A DNA stretch of 64,000 nt from Carnobacterium_A sp047553015 (GCF_047553015.1 NZ_CP180212.1:1922001-1986000); one strand, 5' to 3'; shown: positions 1 through 8,397, counted from the first letter of the stretch. The notes: generated from the sequence alone by a model not told the origin. Program-made: numbers and translations.

Positions 1-60
1 CGGTATAGTAGCTTGACTACTCTTCAAATTTTTTCTTATTTTTTCCATAGTCTTATTCAT
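1..60 (-). CDS. ABC nucleoside transporter permease, N-terminal fragment
   Basis: Only the first 20 codons lie in the window; the gene runs off the left edge. The ATG at 60 overlaps the last codons of the ATPase gene by 8 bp (ATGAATAA arrangement), which signals translational coupling. The visible residues (MNKTMEKIRK...) are a basic, charged N-terminus like that preceding the first membrane helix of BMP-family permeases. The gene order lipoprotein, ATPase, permease is the usual nupN-O-P-Q order of Gram-positive nucleoside importers, so the identity is inferred from position rather than from the sequence itself. Confidence 0.6.
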   Translation of the reverse strand, partial: MNKTMEKIRKNLKSSQATIP

Positions 61-1585
61 CACCCGATCCTTTACCAGCCATCATTAGACCTAATTCTCT
101 ATCATTTGTTTCAGTTGGTTTTGTTTGTCCAACGATTTGGCCATCAAAAATAATGTCAATTCTATCTGATAACGTTAATATTTCTTCTAACTCAAAAGAA
201 ATAAGCAACACTGCAACACCTTTGTCTCGTAAACGAACAACTTGACGATGAATAAAATCAATAGCCCCAATATCTAGTCCTCTTGTTGGTTGGACAATGA
301 TTAAAAGTTCTGGATCGCGACTGATTTCTCTTGATAAAATAACTTTTTGCTGGTTTCCACCAGACATACCGCGTACAATTGTATACTCGTTTTCAGCACG
401 AACATCATAATTCTTCATCGCTGCTCTTGCTTCTTCATACATTAACGCTTTATTTAATTTAATTCCTTGGTTGTATTTTTCTTTGTAATATTCAATTAAG
501 ATTAAATTTTCTGCAATATCATTCTCTAATACTAAACCATGCTTGTGTCTATCTGCTGGCACATAACTAACTCCGGACTCATAGATCTCACGAGTCGATT
601 TATCTTTTTGAGATACACCGTTAATTAGGATATCGCCTTCTTCAAAATCACGCATTTTTATAATAGCTTCTGCTAATTCCATCTGCCCGTTTCCATCTAC
701 ACCAGCAATCCCAACGATTTCACCGGCGGCAACGGTTAAATTAATGTTATTTAAGACTTTCTTTTTACTTGAACTTAACATCGTTAGATTTTTGATTTCT
801 AATACATTTTGCTTAGGATTATAGGCTTCTTTATCAATTTCGCGTGAAATATTTTTACCTATCATCATCTCTGCAAGTTCTTCTTTATTGGAATCCTTTA
901 TATCAACCGTAGCAATGTATTTCCCTTTACGAATAATGGTACATTTATCTGCTACTTTCATAATCTCATTCAACTTATGTGTGATTAAAATAATGGATTT
1001 GCCTTCTGCTACTAATTTTTGCATTACTTGCAATAATTCACCAATTTCATCTGGTGTTAATACCGCTGTCGGCTCATCAAAAATCAGCAAATTCGCTCCA
1101 CGATACAAACATTTCAAAATTTCAACTTTTTGCTGCATCCCTACTGGTAAATCTTCAATTTTACTATTTGGGTCTACTTTTAAACCATATTTTTCGGAAA
1201 TATTTTGAACTTCTTTAACCGCTGCTTTCATGTTTAAGCGGATACCATCCTTTGGTTCCATACCAATAATGATATTTTCTGTCACAGTAAAGTTTTCAAT
1301 TAATTTGAAATGTTGATGAACCATCCCGATGCCTAAATGAATCGCATGGTTTGGATTTTCAATTTTTGTTTCATTTTCGTAAACAGAAATACTGCCTTCT
1401 TCAGGTTGATACATGCCAAAAACAACATTCATTAAAGTCGATTTCCCTGCGCCATTTTCGCCGAGTAAGGCGTGGATTTCTCCACGTCTTACTGTCAACG
1501 AAACGTCATCATTAGCAACAAAATTTCCGAATTTTTTTGTAATATGTTTTAATTCTAATACTTTTTCAACTCGTTTTTGTTCCAT
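53..1585 (-). CDS. nupO: Nucleoside ABC transporter ATP-binding protein (NupO-like)
   Basis: A 510-residue fused double ATPase of the ribose/nucleoside import class. Module 1 has a complete Walker A (GENGAGKST, residues 42-50), a signature loop LPVGMQQ (about 146-152) and Walker B LLIFDEP (166-172). Module 2 has a degenerate Walker A (GVDGNGQ, about 295-301), an intact signature MSGGNQQ (407-413) and a Walker B in which the usual Asp-Glu is Val-Gln (LLIIVQP). That asymmetry is normal for this family, where one site hydrolyses ATP. The ATG at 1585 follows an AAGGAG site at good spacing. The gene lies 14 bp after the lipoprotein gene and overlaps the permease. Neighbouring deoB and deoD support nucleoside rather than sugar as the substrate. 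Confidence 0.9.
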   Translation of the reverse strand: MEQKRVEKVLELKHITKKFGNFVANDDVSLTVRRGEIHALLGENGAGKSTLMNVVFGMYQPEEGSISVYENETKIENPNHAIHLGIGMVHQHFKLIENFTVTENIIIGMEPKDGIRLNMKAAVKEVQNISEKYGLKVDPNSKIEDLPVGMQQKVEILKCLYRGANLLIFDEPTAVLTPDEIGELLQVMQKLVAEGKSIILITHKLNEIMKVADKCTIIRKGKYIATVDIKDSNKEELAEMMIGKNISREIDKEAYNPKQNVLEIKNLTMLSSSKKKVLNNINLTVAAGEIVGIAGVDGNGQMELAEAIIKMRDFEEGDILINGVSQKDKSTREIYESGVSYVPADRHKHGLVLENDIAENLILIEYYKEKYNQGIKLNKALMYEEARAAMKNYDVRAENEYTIVRGMSGGNQQKVILSREISRDPELLIIVQPTRGLDIGAIDFIHRQVVRLRDKGVAVLLISFELEEILTLSDRIDIIFDGQIVGQTKPTETNDRELGLMMAGKGSGDE

Positions 1586-1599
1586 AGTATGACTCTCCT

Positions 1600-2628
1600 T
1601 TATGGTTTTTCAGGAACTGTAACATCTCCAGAAATGATTTTTGCTTTGTAGTCTTCTACAAGGTCTAATATGTCTTTTGGTACATTTTTATCTGATGTTG
1701 TTGCAAGACCAACACCGTCTTCAGCTAAGCCTAAACGAACAACTTCTCCACCTGGGAAGTTTCCATCTGCTGTTTTTTCAGAAATTTCATAAACAGCATT
1801 GTCTACATTTTTCATCATTGAAGTTAATGTAATATCATCGCCAAATTCTAATGATTGGTCTTTATCTACGCCGATAACCCAAACTTTTTCACCATTGTCA
1901 AAACGTTCTTGTGCTTCATTGAAGACACCATTTCCAGTTCCGCCTGCAGCGTGGAAAATAATATCTACGCCATCGTTATACATTGTTGAAGCAGCTGATT
2001 TACCCATGTCAACACGGTTAAAGACACCTACGTAGTTCACAACAACTTGTGCATCTGGATTAACTGCTTTAACTCCTGCTTCAAATCCTGCATGGAAGCG
2101 TTGGATAACTGGGATTTCCATTCCACCAACAAAACCAATTTTGTCCGTCTCAGTCATGCTAGCAGCAACAACACCTGCTAAGAATGCTCCTTCATTTTCT
2201 TTAAATGAAACAGAAACGACGTTCTCAATTCCTTCTACTTCTGCATCCACAATCCCTAATTTAGCATCTGGGTTATTGCCAGCAATAGTTGTTACAGCAT
2301 CAGCTAATGTTGATGAAGTTGCCCATGTTAAGTCTGTTTTACTGTTAACAAATTGCAATAAACTTGGCTCTACTTCTGAGTCTGCTTTAGGCTCAAGGTA
2401 TTTCACTTCGAATCCTTTATCTTTTTCTAATTTTTGTAAACCTTCCCAAGCACTTTGGTTAAAGGATTTATCATTTACGCTTCCTAAGTCTGTTACCATA
2501 CCTAATGTAAAGTCTTTTTTATCGCCTTTGTCGCTGCCTTCTGTTGCTGCATCGTCATTTCCGCAAGCTGCTAACACTGTCATTGAAAGTAAAGCGAACC
2601 CAATAGTTTTGATAGTTGATTTTTTCAT
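1600..2628 (-). CDS. bmpA: BMP-family nucleoside-binding lipoprotein
   Basis: A 342-residue extracellular substrate-binding lipoprotein. The signal peptide ends in a lipobox LAAC, with the lipid-modified Cys at residue 22, followed by an acidic and Ser/Lys-rich linker. The mature part starts with the BMP family signature (DLGSVNDKSFNQSAWEGL, about 47-64) and contains the family GGMEIPVIQRF segment. BMP/PnrA-like proteins bind purine and pyrimidine nucleosides and hand them to the NupO/P/Q-type importer. The gene sits between deoB (48 bp upstream) and the ATPase gene (14 bp downstream), so uptake and ribose-phosphate processing are probably co-transcribed. An AGGAGTG ribosome site precedes the ATG at 2628. 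Confidence 0.92.
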   Translation of the reverse strand: MKKSTIKTIGFALLSMTVLAACGNDDAATEGSDKGDKKDFTLGMVTDLGSVNDKSFNQSAWEGLQKLEKDKGFEVKYLEPKADSEVEPSLLQFVNSKTDLTWATSSTLADAVTTIAGNNPDAKLGIVDAEVEGIENVVSVSFKENEGAFLAGVVAASMTETDKIGFVGGMEIPVIQRFHAGFEAGVKAVNPDAQVVVNYVGVFNRVDMGKSAASTMYNDGVDIIFHAAGGTGNGVFNEAQERFDNGEKVWVIGVDKDQSLEFGDDITLTSMMKNVDNAVYEISEKTADGNFPGGEVVRLGLAEDGVGLATTSDKNVPKDILDLVEDYKAKIISGDVTVPEKP

Positions 2629-2676
2629 TTATATCACTCCTGTAGTTTATTTGTTTTATTTTAATTTTTTTATTCT

Positions 2677-3849
2677 TTATTTTAATTCTGCTAAGAAACT
2701 TTCACCATTTTCAATTGCTGATAAATCAAAGTTGGCTGCAATCGTTGCGCCAATATCTGCAAAGTGTTTAGCTGTTTTTAATTCTTGTGGCTGTTTGAAT
2801 TGTTTTGAATAAGCTAATAACGGAACGTACTCTCTGGTATGGTCTGTTCCTGGAGCAGTTGGGTCATTGCCGTGATCTGCTGTAATCAGTAACAAGTCAT
2901 CTTCTTTTAATCTTTCCAAAATTTCTGGTAAGCGTTTATCAAAATCCATCAATGCTTCGCCATATCCTTTTGTATCTCTGCGATGGCCATAAAGAGCATC
3001 AAAATCAACTAAGTTTGTAAAAGATAACCCTTCAAAAGGTTGTTCCATTACTTTCAATAATTGATCTACACCGTCCATATTGCTTTTTGTTCGAACAGCT
3101 TGTGTAATACCGTGTCCATTAAAAATATCACTAATCTTACCGACTGCAATAACGTCTTTGCCGTTATCTTTTAAACTATCTAATACCGTAGACCCAAATG
3201 GACTGAGCGCGTAATCATGGCGATTAGCTGTACGTTTAAACGAACCAGGTTCTCCAAGATAAGGACGAGCAATAATTCTTCCTATCATGTAAGGATCGTC
3301 TTTCGTAATTTCTCGAACATATGCGCAAATGTCGTATAACTCTTCTAGTGGAATGATTCCTTCATGAGCTGCAATTTGAAGAACAGGATCTGCTGATGTG
3401 TAAACGATTAAAGCACCCGTCTTCATTTGTTCTTCACCAAGTTCGTCTAAAATACCCGTTCCAGATGCTGGTTTATTGCCAATAATTTTTCTTCCTGAAT
3501 AGGCTGTAATCTTTTCTAGCAACTCATCAGGGAAGCCATTTGGAAAAACTCTAAAGGGTGTATCAATTTGTAAACCAGCTATTTCCCAATGTCCTGTCAT
3601 CGTATCTTTCCCGACACTTTTTTCAGCTAATTTTGTCCAGTAAGCTTCACTTGTCGTTATTTTTTCAATACCTTTCAAGTCTTCAATATTGCCTAATCCC
3701 ATTTTTGCTAGATTTGGTAACGTTAATTCCATTGATTCAGCAATATGCCCTAGCGTGTGTGAGCCTGTATCATTGAAAGCTGCAGCATCAAGCGCTTCGC
3801 CAATTCCTACTGAATCTAATACAATCAAATGAATTCGTTTACTTTTCAT
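2677..3849 (-). CDS. deoB: Phosphopentomutase
   Basis: A 390-residue cytoplasmic mutase interconverting (deoxy)ribose-1-phosphate and (deoxy)ribose-5-phosphate, the step after nucleoside phosphorolysis. It has the DeoB N-terminus DSVGIGEALDAA with the metal/phosphate-site DTGSHTLGH, the GHWE segment, and the C-terminal alkaline-phosphatase-superfamily metal site ITADHGNDP...TDHTREYVP. Its length matches the family (about 390). It is the first gene of the minus-strand deoB-bmpA-nupO-nupP unit and is divergent, across only 64 bp, from a Crp/Fnr regulator that is a good candidate for controlling it. Confidence 0.97.
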   Translation of the reverse strand: MKSKRIHLIVLDSVGIGEALDAAAFNDTGSHTLGHIAESMELTLPNLAKMGLGNIEDLKGIEKITTSEAYWTKLAEKSVGKDTMTGHWEIAGLQIDTPFRVFPNGFPDELLEKITAYSGRKIIGNKPASGTGILDELGEEQMKTGALIVYTSADPVLQIAAHEGIIPLEELYDICAYVREITKDDPYMIGRIIARPYLGEPGSFKRTANRHDYALSPFGSTVLDSLKDNGKDVIAVGKISDIFNGHGITQAVRTKSNMDGVDQLLKVMEQPFEGLSFTNLVDFDALYGHRRDTKGYGEALMDFDKRLPEILERLKEDDLLLITADHGNDPTAPGTDHTREYVPLLAYSKQFKQPQELKTAKHFADIGATIAANFDLSAIENGESFLAELK

Positions 3850-3913
3850 ATTATCATTCCTTTCTTTTTAATGGTACACTCTTGTTACTATTAAGATTTG
3901 TTGAGGTGAAACT

Positions 3914-4573
3914 ATGAGTAAAAGTGTTCAGTTATTTGATGGTCTCTCAGATAAGCAAACTGCGGATATCCTAGACTCCATCCCAGCTCGAAAATATAAA
4001 AAAAATCATATTCTTATTTTTGAAGAAGACCCCATTGATCGAGTCTATATTGTAAAAAGCGGTACATTAAAAATTTATCGAACATATGAAGATAAAGAAA
4101 TCATCCTTGACTTTGTAAAAAAACATGAAGTGATAGGGGAAGTTGAACTTTTTTCCAAAAGTCCTGCTCTCTCTTCTGTTGAAGTCACTGAAGATGCCGA
4201 AATTTATCATCTTTCTCAGGTTGATTTTATTGCCTTGATTTATAAAAATAAAACAATACTAGAAAATATCTTTCGTATTCATCATCAGCGTTTTGAAACG
4301 TTGAATAAACAAATAAGAAATTTGACCTTCTATAGTGTTCATACTCGTGTTTGTCGTGTATTATTGGATTTTCTTGAAAATAACGAAACACCCAACAATT
4401 TAACGATAAAAAATATTAATCAAAGCACGATTGCTAGTATGATTGGTGTAACACGTGAATCTGTTTCCAAAGCTTTTAAAGATTTACAAGACGAACATAT
4501 CCTCTCACTACAGCCAAAAACGATTACCGTTCTCAATAGGGATAAATTAGAAGAATATGCACATTTTGATTAA
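3914..4573 (+). CDS. Crp/Fnr family transcriptional regulator of the deo region
   Basis: A 219-residue regulator with an N-terminal cyclic-nucleotide-binding-type beta-roll (residues about 10-115, including VKSGTLKIYR and EVIGEVELFSKSP) and a C-terminal winged helix whose recognition helix is VTRESVSKAFKDL (about 177-189). There is no N-terminal cysteine cluster, so an FNR-type Fe-S cluster is unlikely. The ligand is unknown; PrfA/FLP-like members often bind other small molecules or none. It is flanked by deoB (divergent) and deoD (downstream, same strand), so control of nucleoside catabolism is the natural inference. It starts at ATG after GAGGTG. Confidence 0.85.
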   Translation: MSKSVQLFDGLSDKQTADILDSIPARKYKKNHILIFEEDPIDRVYIVKSGTLKIYRTYEDKEIILDFVKKHEVIGEVELFSKSPALSSVEVTEDAEIYHLSQVDFIALIYKNKTILENIFRIHHQRFETLNKQIRNLTFYSVHTRVCRVLLDFLENNETPNNLTIKNINQSTIASMIGVTRESVSKAFKDLQDEHILSLQPKTITVLNRDKLEEYAHFD

Positions 4574-4601
4574 CCTTCTGCTGCCTTGCCTTTATATTAA
4601 A

Positions 4602-4619
4602 CCAGAAAGCGCTTTCTGG
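4602..4619. promoter_or_regulatory. Cre-like perfect palindrome upstream of deoD
   Basis: CCAGAAAGC followed directly by its reverse complement GCTTTCTGG gives an 18-bp perfect palindrome. The core AGAAAGCGCTTTCT differs from an ideal catabolite-response element (TGAAAGCGCTTTCA) only at the two outermost positions. A second, weaker cre-like match (AGATAACGCTTTCA) lies at 4667-4680. The position, 120 bp ahead of deoD and just after the regulator gene, suits CcpA control of deoxyribonucleoside catabolism. It could also be an operator for the adjacent Crp/Fnr protein. Confidence 0.5.
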
Positions 4620-4741
4620 CGATGAACTAGCTAACACGGTTAGTGTGAACATGATTACCCCTTTGTAGATAACGCTTTCATAACGCTTATCCTTTTTATC
4701 CTTTATCATGGGTATTAACCACATAAGAGGAGGAATTTATT

Positions 4742-5446
4742 ATGAGTTTTCACATTAGTGCACAAGAAGGACAAATTGCTGATATCGTTTTACTACCAGG
4801 AGATCCGCTTCGTGCAAAATACATTGCTGAAACGTTTTTAGAAGATGCTGTTTGTTACAATACGGTTAGAAATATGCTTGGCTACACAGGAACGTATAAA
4901 GGTAGAAGAGTTTCTGTACAAGGTACTGGAATGGGAATGCCTTCTGCAGTCTTATATATCCATGAATTAATCAACGACTATGGTGTTAAAACATTAATCC
5001 GTGTTGGAACTTGTGGCGCTATCCAAGAAGACGTACATATCCGTGACGTCATCATTGCTCAAGCTGCAGCAACTGATTCTTCACTTATCTATAAAGACTT
5101 AGCGCCAATCTATTTTCCACCAATCGGAAACTATGACTTAATCCGTAGTGCATCTGATCTTGCTATTGAAAAAGACATGAACGTTCATGTTGGGAATATT
5201 TTCTCTTCTGATACATTCTACCATGATACAAAAGATACAATGAATAGCATGACGAAACTAGATGTGTTTGGTGTAGATATGGAAACAGCTGGTCTCTATT
5301 ACCTAGCTTCTAAATTCCATGTGCGTGCTCTTAGCATCCTAACGGTTAGTGATCACTTAATCACAGGTGAGCAAACAACTGCCGAAGAACGTCAAACAAG
5401 TTTTGGTGAAATGATTGAAGTTGCTTTAGAAGCTGGAATTAAATAA
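4742..5446 (+). CDS. deoD: Purine-nucleoside phosphorylase, DeoD type
   Basis: A 234-residue trimeric/hexameric-class phosphorylase that splits purine (deoxy)nucleosides with phosphate to base plus (deoxy)ribose-1-phosphate, the substrate of DeoB. Visible hallmarks are the phosphate-binding LPGDPLRAKYIAE, the GTGMGMPSA loop, RVGTCGAI, and the ribose/base site DMETAGLYYLA followed by LTVSDHL. An AGGAGG site lies 6-7 bp before the ATG. A strong intrinsic terminator follows at once, so deoD ends its transcription unit. Confidence 0.97.
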   Translation: MSFHISAQEGQIADIVLLPGDPLRAKYIAETFLEDAVCYNTVRNMLGYTGTYKGRRVSVQGTGMGMPSAVLYIHELINDYGVKTLIRVGTCGAIQEDVHIRDVIIAQAAATDSSLIYKDLAPIYFPPIGNYDLIRSASDLAIEKDMNVHVGNIFSSDTFYHDTKDTMNSMTKLDVFGVDMETAGLYYLASKFHVRALSILTVSDHLITGEQTTAEERQTSFGEMIEVALEAGIK

Positions 5447-5457
5447 GCTTAAAACCT

Positions 5458-5507
5458 AAAAAATCGTCATATCTATCTACTAGTAGATAGATATGACGAT
5501 TTTTTTT
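5458..5507 (+). terminator. Intrinsic terminator after deoD
   Basis: Near-perfect hairpin of about 22 bp per arm centred on CTAG at 5480-5483, followed by a run of eight T. Confidence 0.92.
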
Positions 5508-5518
5508 AATGACTAAAA

Positions 5519-5648
5519 GGATTAATGAGCCAACTTGACTCTTTAACCAGACAAGTTAACCTCTAGAAAGACTTCACTTGTCTATTTGGAATAGACAAGT
5601 GAGAGTTTAGTTGTCTTCAAGTTGTTCGTTAGCCTAGCTTATTAGTCC
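5519..5648. repeat. 130-bp nested inverted-repeat element
   Basis: Outer arms GGATTAATGAGC (5519-5530) and GCTTATTAGTCC (5637-5648) match at 10 of 12 positions. Just inside, CAACTTGA (5531-5538) pairs with TCAAGTTG (5617-5624). A perfect 12-bp hairpin, CACTTGTCTATT (5575-5586) and AATAGACAAGTG (5590-5601) with a 3-nt loop, forms the core. No ORF is present. It resembles a MITE-like or structured-RNA element. Hairpins with the same CTTGTCTATTT core occur near 9005-9030. Confidence 0.55.
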
Positions 5649-5842
5649 AGTTCGCTAACTAATTCCTTTTACTTGGCTATTTTCCAAAAAGTAATCAGGC
5701 AAAAGATGAATGTTTAAAAATATACTCTGATTTGAAAATAGAATTTTTATAGTGAAAACTCTACTTACCTTCTCTCTCTTATTCATCCTATTTATAACTA
5801 GGATTCACTGATTCTCTTTTAAAAAAATAAACTTGATTACTA
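5649..5842. other. Intergenic stretch without recognised features
   Basis: Together with the preceding inverted-repeat element this fills the 470-bp gap between deoD and the first degV gene. It is AT-rich and has no ORF with a ribosome site and no clear hairpin. Confidence 0.5.
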
Positions 5843-5880
5843 TACAACATCTTTGTCCACATATGATATGATTAACGAAA
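5843..5880 (+). promoter_or_regulatory. Duplicated degV promoter block, copy 1
   Basis: The segment containing ACATCTTTGTCC and two overlapping TATGAT -10-like hexamers (5862-5872) is nearly identical to 7273-7312 in front of the second degV gene. It was therefore duplicated with the gene or is under selection. No convincing -35 box is seen, which may mean an activator is needed. Confidence 0.5.
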
Positions 5881-5915
5881 TTATCTATTCATCAATTTAA
5901 GCTAGGGAGAGCATT

Positions 5916-6770
5916 ATGACAAAATATATTATTACTACTGAGAGTGGATCGGATATTTCGCGTCATCTCGTTGAACGCTATGGAATAGTTGTTATTCCTA
6001 TGCATGTTACTATGGGTTCGAAAACGTACGACGATGGCGATTTTGATGCGAAAGATTTATATGATTTTTACCACGAGACGGGAAAACTACCGAAAACATC
6101 AGGCACCACTCCGCAAGATTGTACTACTGCTTTTGAGAAGGTTTTTAATGAGCATCCTGATGCTCATATTATTCATATCGCTTATTCAGCTGTCACGACT
6201 GTTTCTTATAATTCGTGTATTATTACAGCAAGAGAGCTAGAAAACATCCATATTGTCGATAGTAAAAGTTTATCTGGTGGGCTTACAGCTATTGTTGTGG
6301 CAACGGCTAAATTGATTGAATCAAATTCCGCCATCACTCCTGCAGAAATAATAGCCTTTGTGGAAAAGATTAGAGAAAAAACTCATTGCCTTTTTCTTCC
6401 AAAATCTCTTCTCTATTTGAGGGCTGGAGGAAGAGTGTCAAATGCAGCCTTTCTTGGTGCATCTTTATTGAGACTTCATCCAACTATTATCTTAGAAGAT
6501 GGTTATCTAGTTGCTTCCAAGAAATACAGAGGTTCTTTTGAGCGGTGTCTAAAGAATGCAATTAAAGACTTTGTGACTGGTTTTAATATTGATCCAGAAA
6601 CACTTACTATTGGAGGAACAGTCGGTTTAAGTGATGCTCACAAACAGCTTGGTGAAGCGACCTTAGCTAACTATGGCTATCAAGATCCACAGTGGTTTAC
6701 AGCAGGTACCGTTATTTCTAGTCACGGTGGGCCTGGAGCGTTTGCAATCATAGGAATTGAGAAAGAGTAA
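5916..6770 (+). CDS. DegV family fatty-acid-binding protein, paralogue 1
   Basis: A 284-residue DegV/FakB-type protein. DegV proteins bind a single long-chain fatty acid; FakB members present it to the kinase FakA for phosphorylation and entry into phospholipid synthesis. Visible family elements are the N-terminal TESGSDIS, the fatty-acid carboxylate site TSGTTPQD (around 61-68), DSKSLSGG, the RAGGRVS loop (about 169-175) and the C-terminal SSHGGPGAF. It is about three-quarters identical by eye to the next gene. GGGAGA precedes the ATG. No fakA lies nearby, so the role in lipid uptake is inferred from the family. Confidence 0.9.
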   Translation: MTKYIITTESGSDISRHLVERYGIVVIPMHVTMGSKTYDDGDFDAKDLYDFYHETGKLPKTSGTTPQDCTTAFEKVFNEHPDAHIIHIAYSAVTTVSYNSCIITARELENIHIVDSKSLSGGLTAIVVATAKLIESNSAITPAEIIAFVEKIREKTHCLFLPKSLLYLRAGGRVSNAAFLGASLLRLHPTIILEDGYLVASKKYRGSFERCLKNAIKDFVTGFNIDPETLTIGGTVGLSDAHKQLGEATLANYGYQDPQWFTAGTVISSHGGPGAFAIIGIEKE

Positions 6771-7072
6771 TTTTTAGTTCCTATGAAGAAGCTCTACCTC
6801 TTTAATACCTTTTGACGAATTCGTAAACAGCTGTTAAAGGCGAAAATTTATTCAGCCACTAGCTATATTAAAAATAGTGAATGCGTTATTCTACAATCCC
6901 ACTGTCTCCATATGCGACTAGTGTTTTATATAAGTATCGTGGAATTGTCGTATAAGAACTAAAAAAAACGGATAAACGGAATAAAAAGTACGTTATTGTT
7001 TTTATCAGAATTAATTAACTAATAAAAAAGCAAAGAATCCAGCGAACTTTTTTCTTATATGAATAATCAATC

Positions 7073-7114
7073 AATCACTGTTTAGAAGAACTAAAATCTA
7101 AATAGTGATTTTTT
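7073..7114 (+). terminator. Isolated terminator-like hairpin
   Basis: Arms 7073-7086 and 7097-7110 (14 bp, one G-T pair, 10-nt loop) are followed by TTTT. It lies 300 bp after the first degV stop codon, so it ends either a long 3' UTR or a small RNA. Confidence 0.6.
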
Positions 7115-7272
7115 CATTATAAAAATATTGGGTCTCTAATAAATGATACGGTTATATTTGATTAAACTCATTTTTTCCTTTTTTTGACTGTACACTGTTA
7201 GAACGTGCAATAAAAGAAATGAAAGAAAGTACATTCCTATTATGATTGATCATAAGATAAACTTAGCCACTA

Positions 7273-7312
7273 CACGACATCTTCGTCCACATATGATATG
7301 ATTATTGAAACT
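7273..7312 (+). promoter_or_regulatory. Duplicated degV promoter block, copy 2
   Basis: Contains ACATCTTCGTCC followed by ATATGATATGATTA, the same arrangement as in front of the first degV gene, including the overlapping TATGAT hexamers. Confidence 0.5.
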
Positions 7313-7344
7313 ACTTGTTAGATAATTGAGTTAGGGAGGCCACT

Positions 7345-8199
7345 ATGACAAAATATATTATTACTACTGAGAGCGGATCTGATATTTCTCCTCAGCTTGT
7401 TGAACGTTACGGTATCTACGTTGTTCCAATGCATGTCACTATGGGATCAGAAACCTACGACGATGGCAGCTTTGATGTTGAAGATGTTTATCGCTTCTAC
7501 GATAAGACAGGAACTTTGCCAAAAACATCTGGCTCCACTCCACAAGACTTTACTACTGTATTCGAACGCATTTTTGAAGAACATCCTGGAGCTCATATTA
7601 TCCACGTTGCTTATTCTGCAGTAACAACTGTTTCATACAATTCTTGTGTCCTTGCAGCAAGAGAATTAGGAAATATTCATGTGATTGATAGTAAAAACGT
7701 ATCAGGAGGACTAACAGCTGTGGTTGTGGCAACGGCAAAATTTGTTGAAGCTAATCCTGATAGCACTCCCGAAGAAATTGTAACCTTTGTAGAAGAAGTC
7801 AGAGAACGCACACGTTTTGTCTTTCTTCCACAGTCTCTTCTTTACCTTAAAGCAGGAGGAAGAGTTTCAAATGTTGCTTACCTTGGAGCATCTCTTTTGA
7901 GACTTCACCCAACAATTGTATTAGAAAATGGTTACTTAGTTGCCTCTAAAAAATACCGTGGTTCTTACGAACGTTGTTTAAAAAATGCGCTTAAAGATTT
8001 TGTCACAAACTATTCTATCGACCCAGAAACTTTAACTATCGGAGGAACTGCTGGTTTAAGCGAAGCTTACAAACAACTTGGAGAAACTACTTTAAATAAA
8101 TTAGGTTATCAAGATCCACTCTGGTTTTCAGCAGGCGCTGTTATCTCAAGTCATGGTGGCCCTGGAGCTTTTGGAATGATTGGTATTGAGAAAAAATAA
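7345..8199 (+). CDS. DegV family fatty-acid-binding protein, paralogue 2
   Basis: A 284-residue paralogue of the preceding gene with the same length and the same motifs (TESGSDIS, TSGSTPQD, DSKNVSGG, KAGGRVS, SSHGGPGAF). The start is fixed by AGGGAGG nine bases before the ATG. Differences cluster in the middle third (for example VDVYRFYDKTGT against KDLYDFYHETGK), which in FakB paralogues is where selectivity for saturated or unsaturated acyl chains is set. Tandem copies may therefore serve different fatty acids. The gene is closed by a bidirectional terminator shared with the convergent cupin gene. Confidence 0.9.
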   Translation: MTKYIITTESGSDISPQLVERYGIYVVPMHVTMGSETYDDGSFDVEDVYRFYDKTGTLPKTSGSTPQDFTTVFERIFEEHPGAHIIHVAYSAVTTVSYNSCVLAARELGNIHVIDSKNVSGGLTAVVVATAKFVEANPDSTPEEIVTFVEEVRERTRFVFLPQSLLYLKAGGRVSNVAYLGASLLRLHPTIVLENGYLVASKKYRGSYERCLKNALKDFVTNYSIDPETLTIGGTAGLSEAYKQLGETTLNKLGYQDPLWFSAGAVISSHGGPGAFGMIGIEKK

Positions 8200-8275
8200 T
8201 GAGTTGTTTCGTATTAGCAATAAGGTAGATGTATTAGAAATAGTTGTATCTCTAATATGCCTTAGTTTAATCAAT

Positions 8276-8318
8276 AAAAAAGATAGTAGCCACTAAAATA
8301 CATGGCTACTATCTTTTT
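8276..8318. terminator. Bidirectional terminator between degV2 and cupin 1
   Basis: Arms 8276-8292 and 8303-8318 (16-17 bp, 10-nt loop) with A-run on the left and T-run on the right, so it can serve both convergent genes. Confidence 0.9.
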
Positions 8319-8357
8319 ATCCCTCTTTTTTATCCCTCTTTTTTATCCCTCTTTTTT
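8319..8357. repeat. 13-bp tandem repeat, three perfect copies
   Basis: ATCCCTCTTTTTT repeated at 8319-8331, 8332-8344 and 8345-8357, then a decayed fourth unit. It directly abuts the terminator and adds three further T-tracts. The period is not a multiple of three and there is no ORF. Confidence 0.9.
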
Positions 8358-8397
8358 ATTCCTTACTTTATCCGTACTATTTGCTTATTAGTTTATC

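Larger units (their letters stand above)
6771..7344. other. 574-bp intergenic region between degV paralogues
   Basis: No ORF with a ribosome site. It contains an isolated terminator-like hairpin at 7073-7114 and, at 7273-7312, the second copy of the degV promoter block. The rest is AT-rich without visible structure. Confidence 0.6.

Noticed and set aside
2141..2812. 223-codon plus-strand frame across bmpA and deoB
   Set aside because: Antisense to two clear family members and their junction; low-complexity Ser/Asn-rich translation typical of a shadow frame.
8319..8357. Tandem repeat as a CRISPR-like array
   Set aside because: Units are contiguous with no spacers and only 13 bp; no cas genes in the window.
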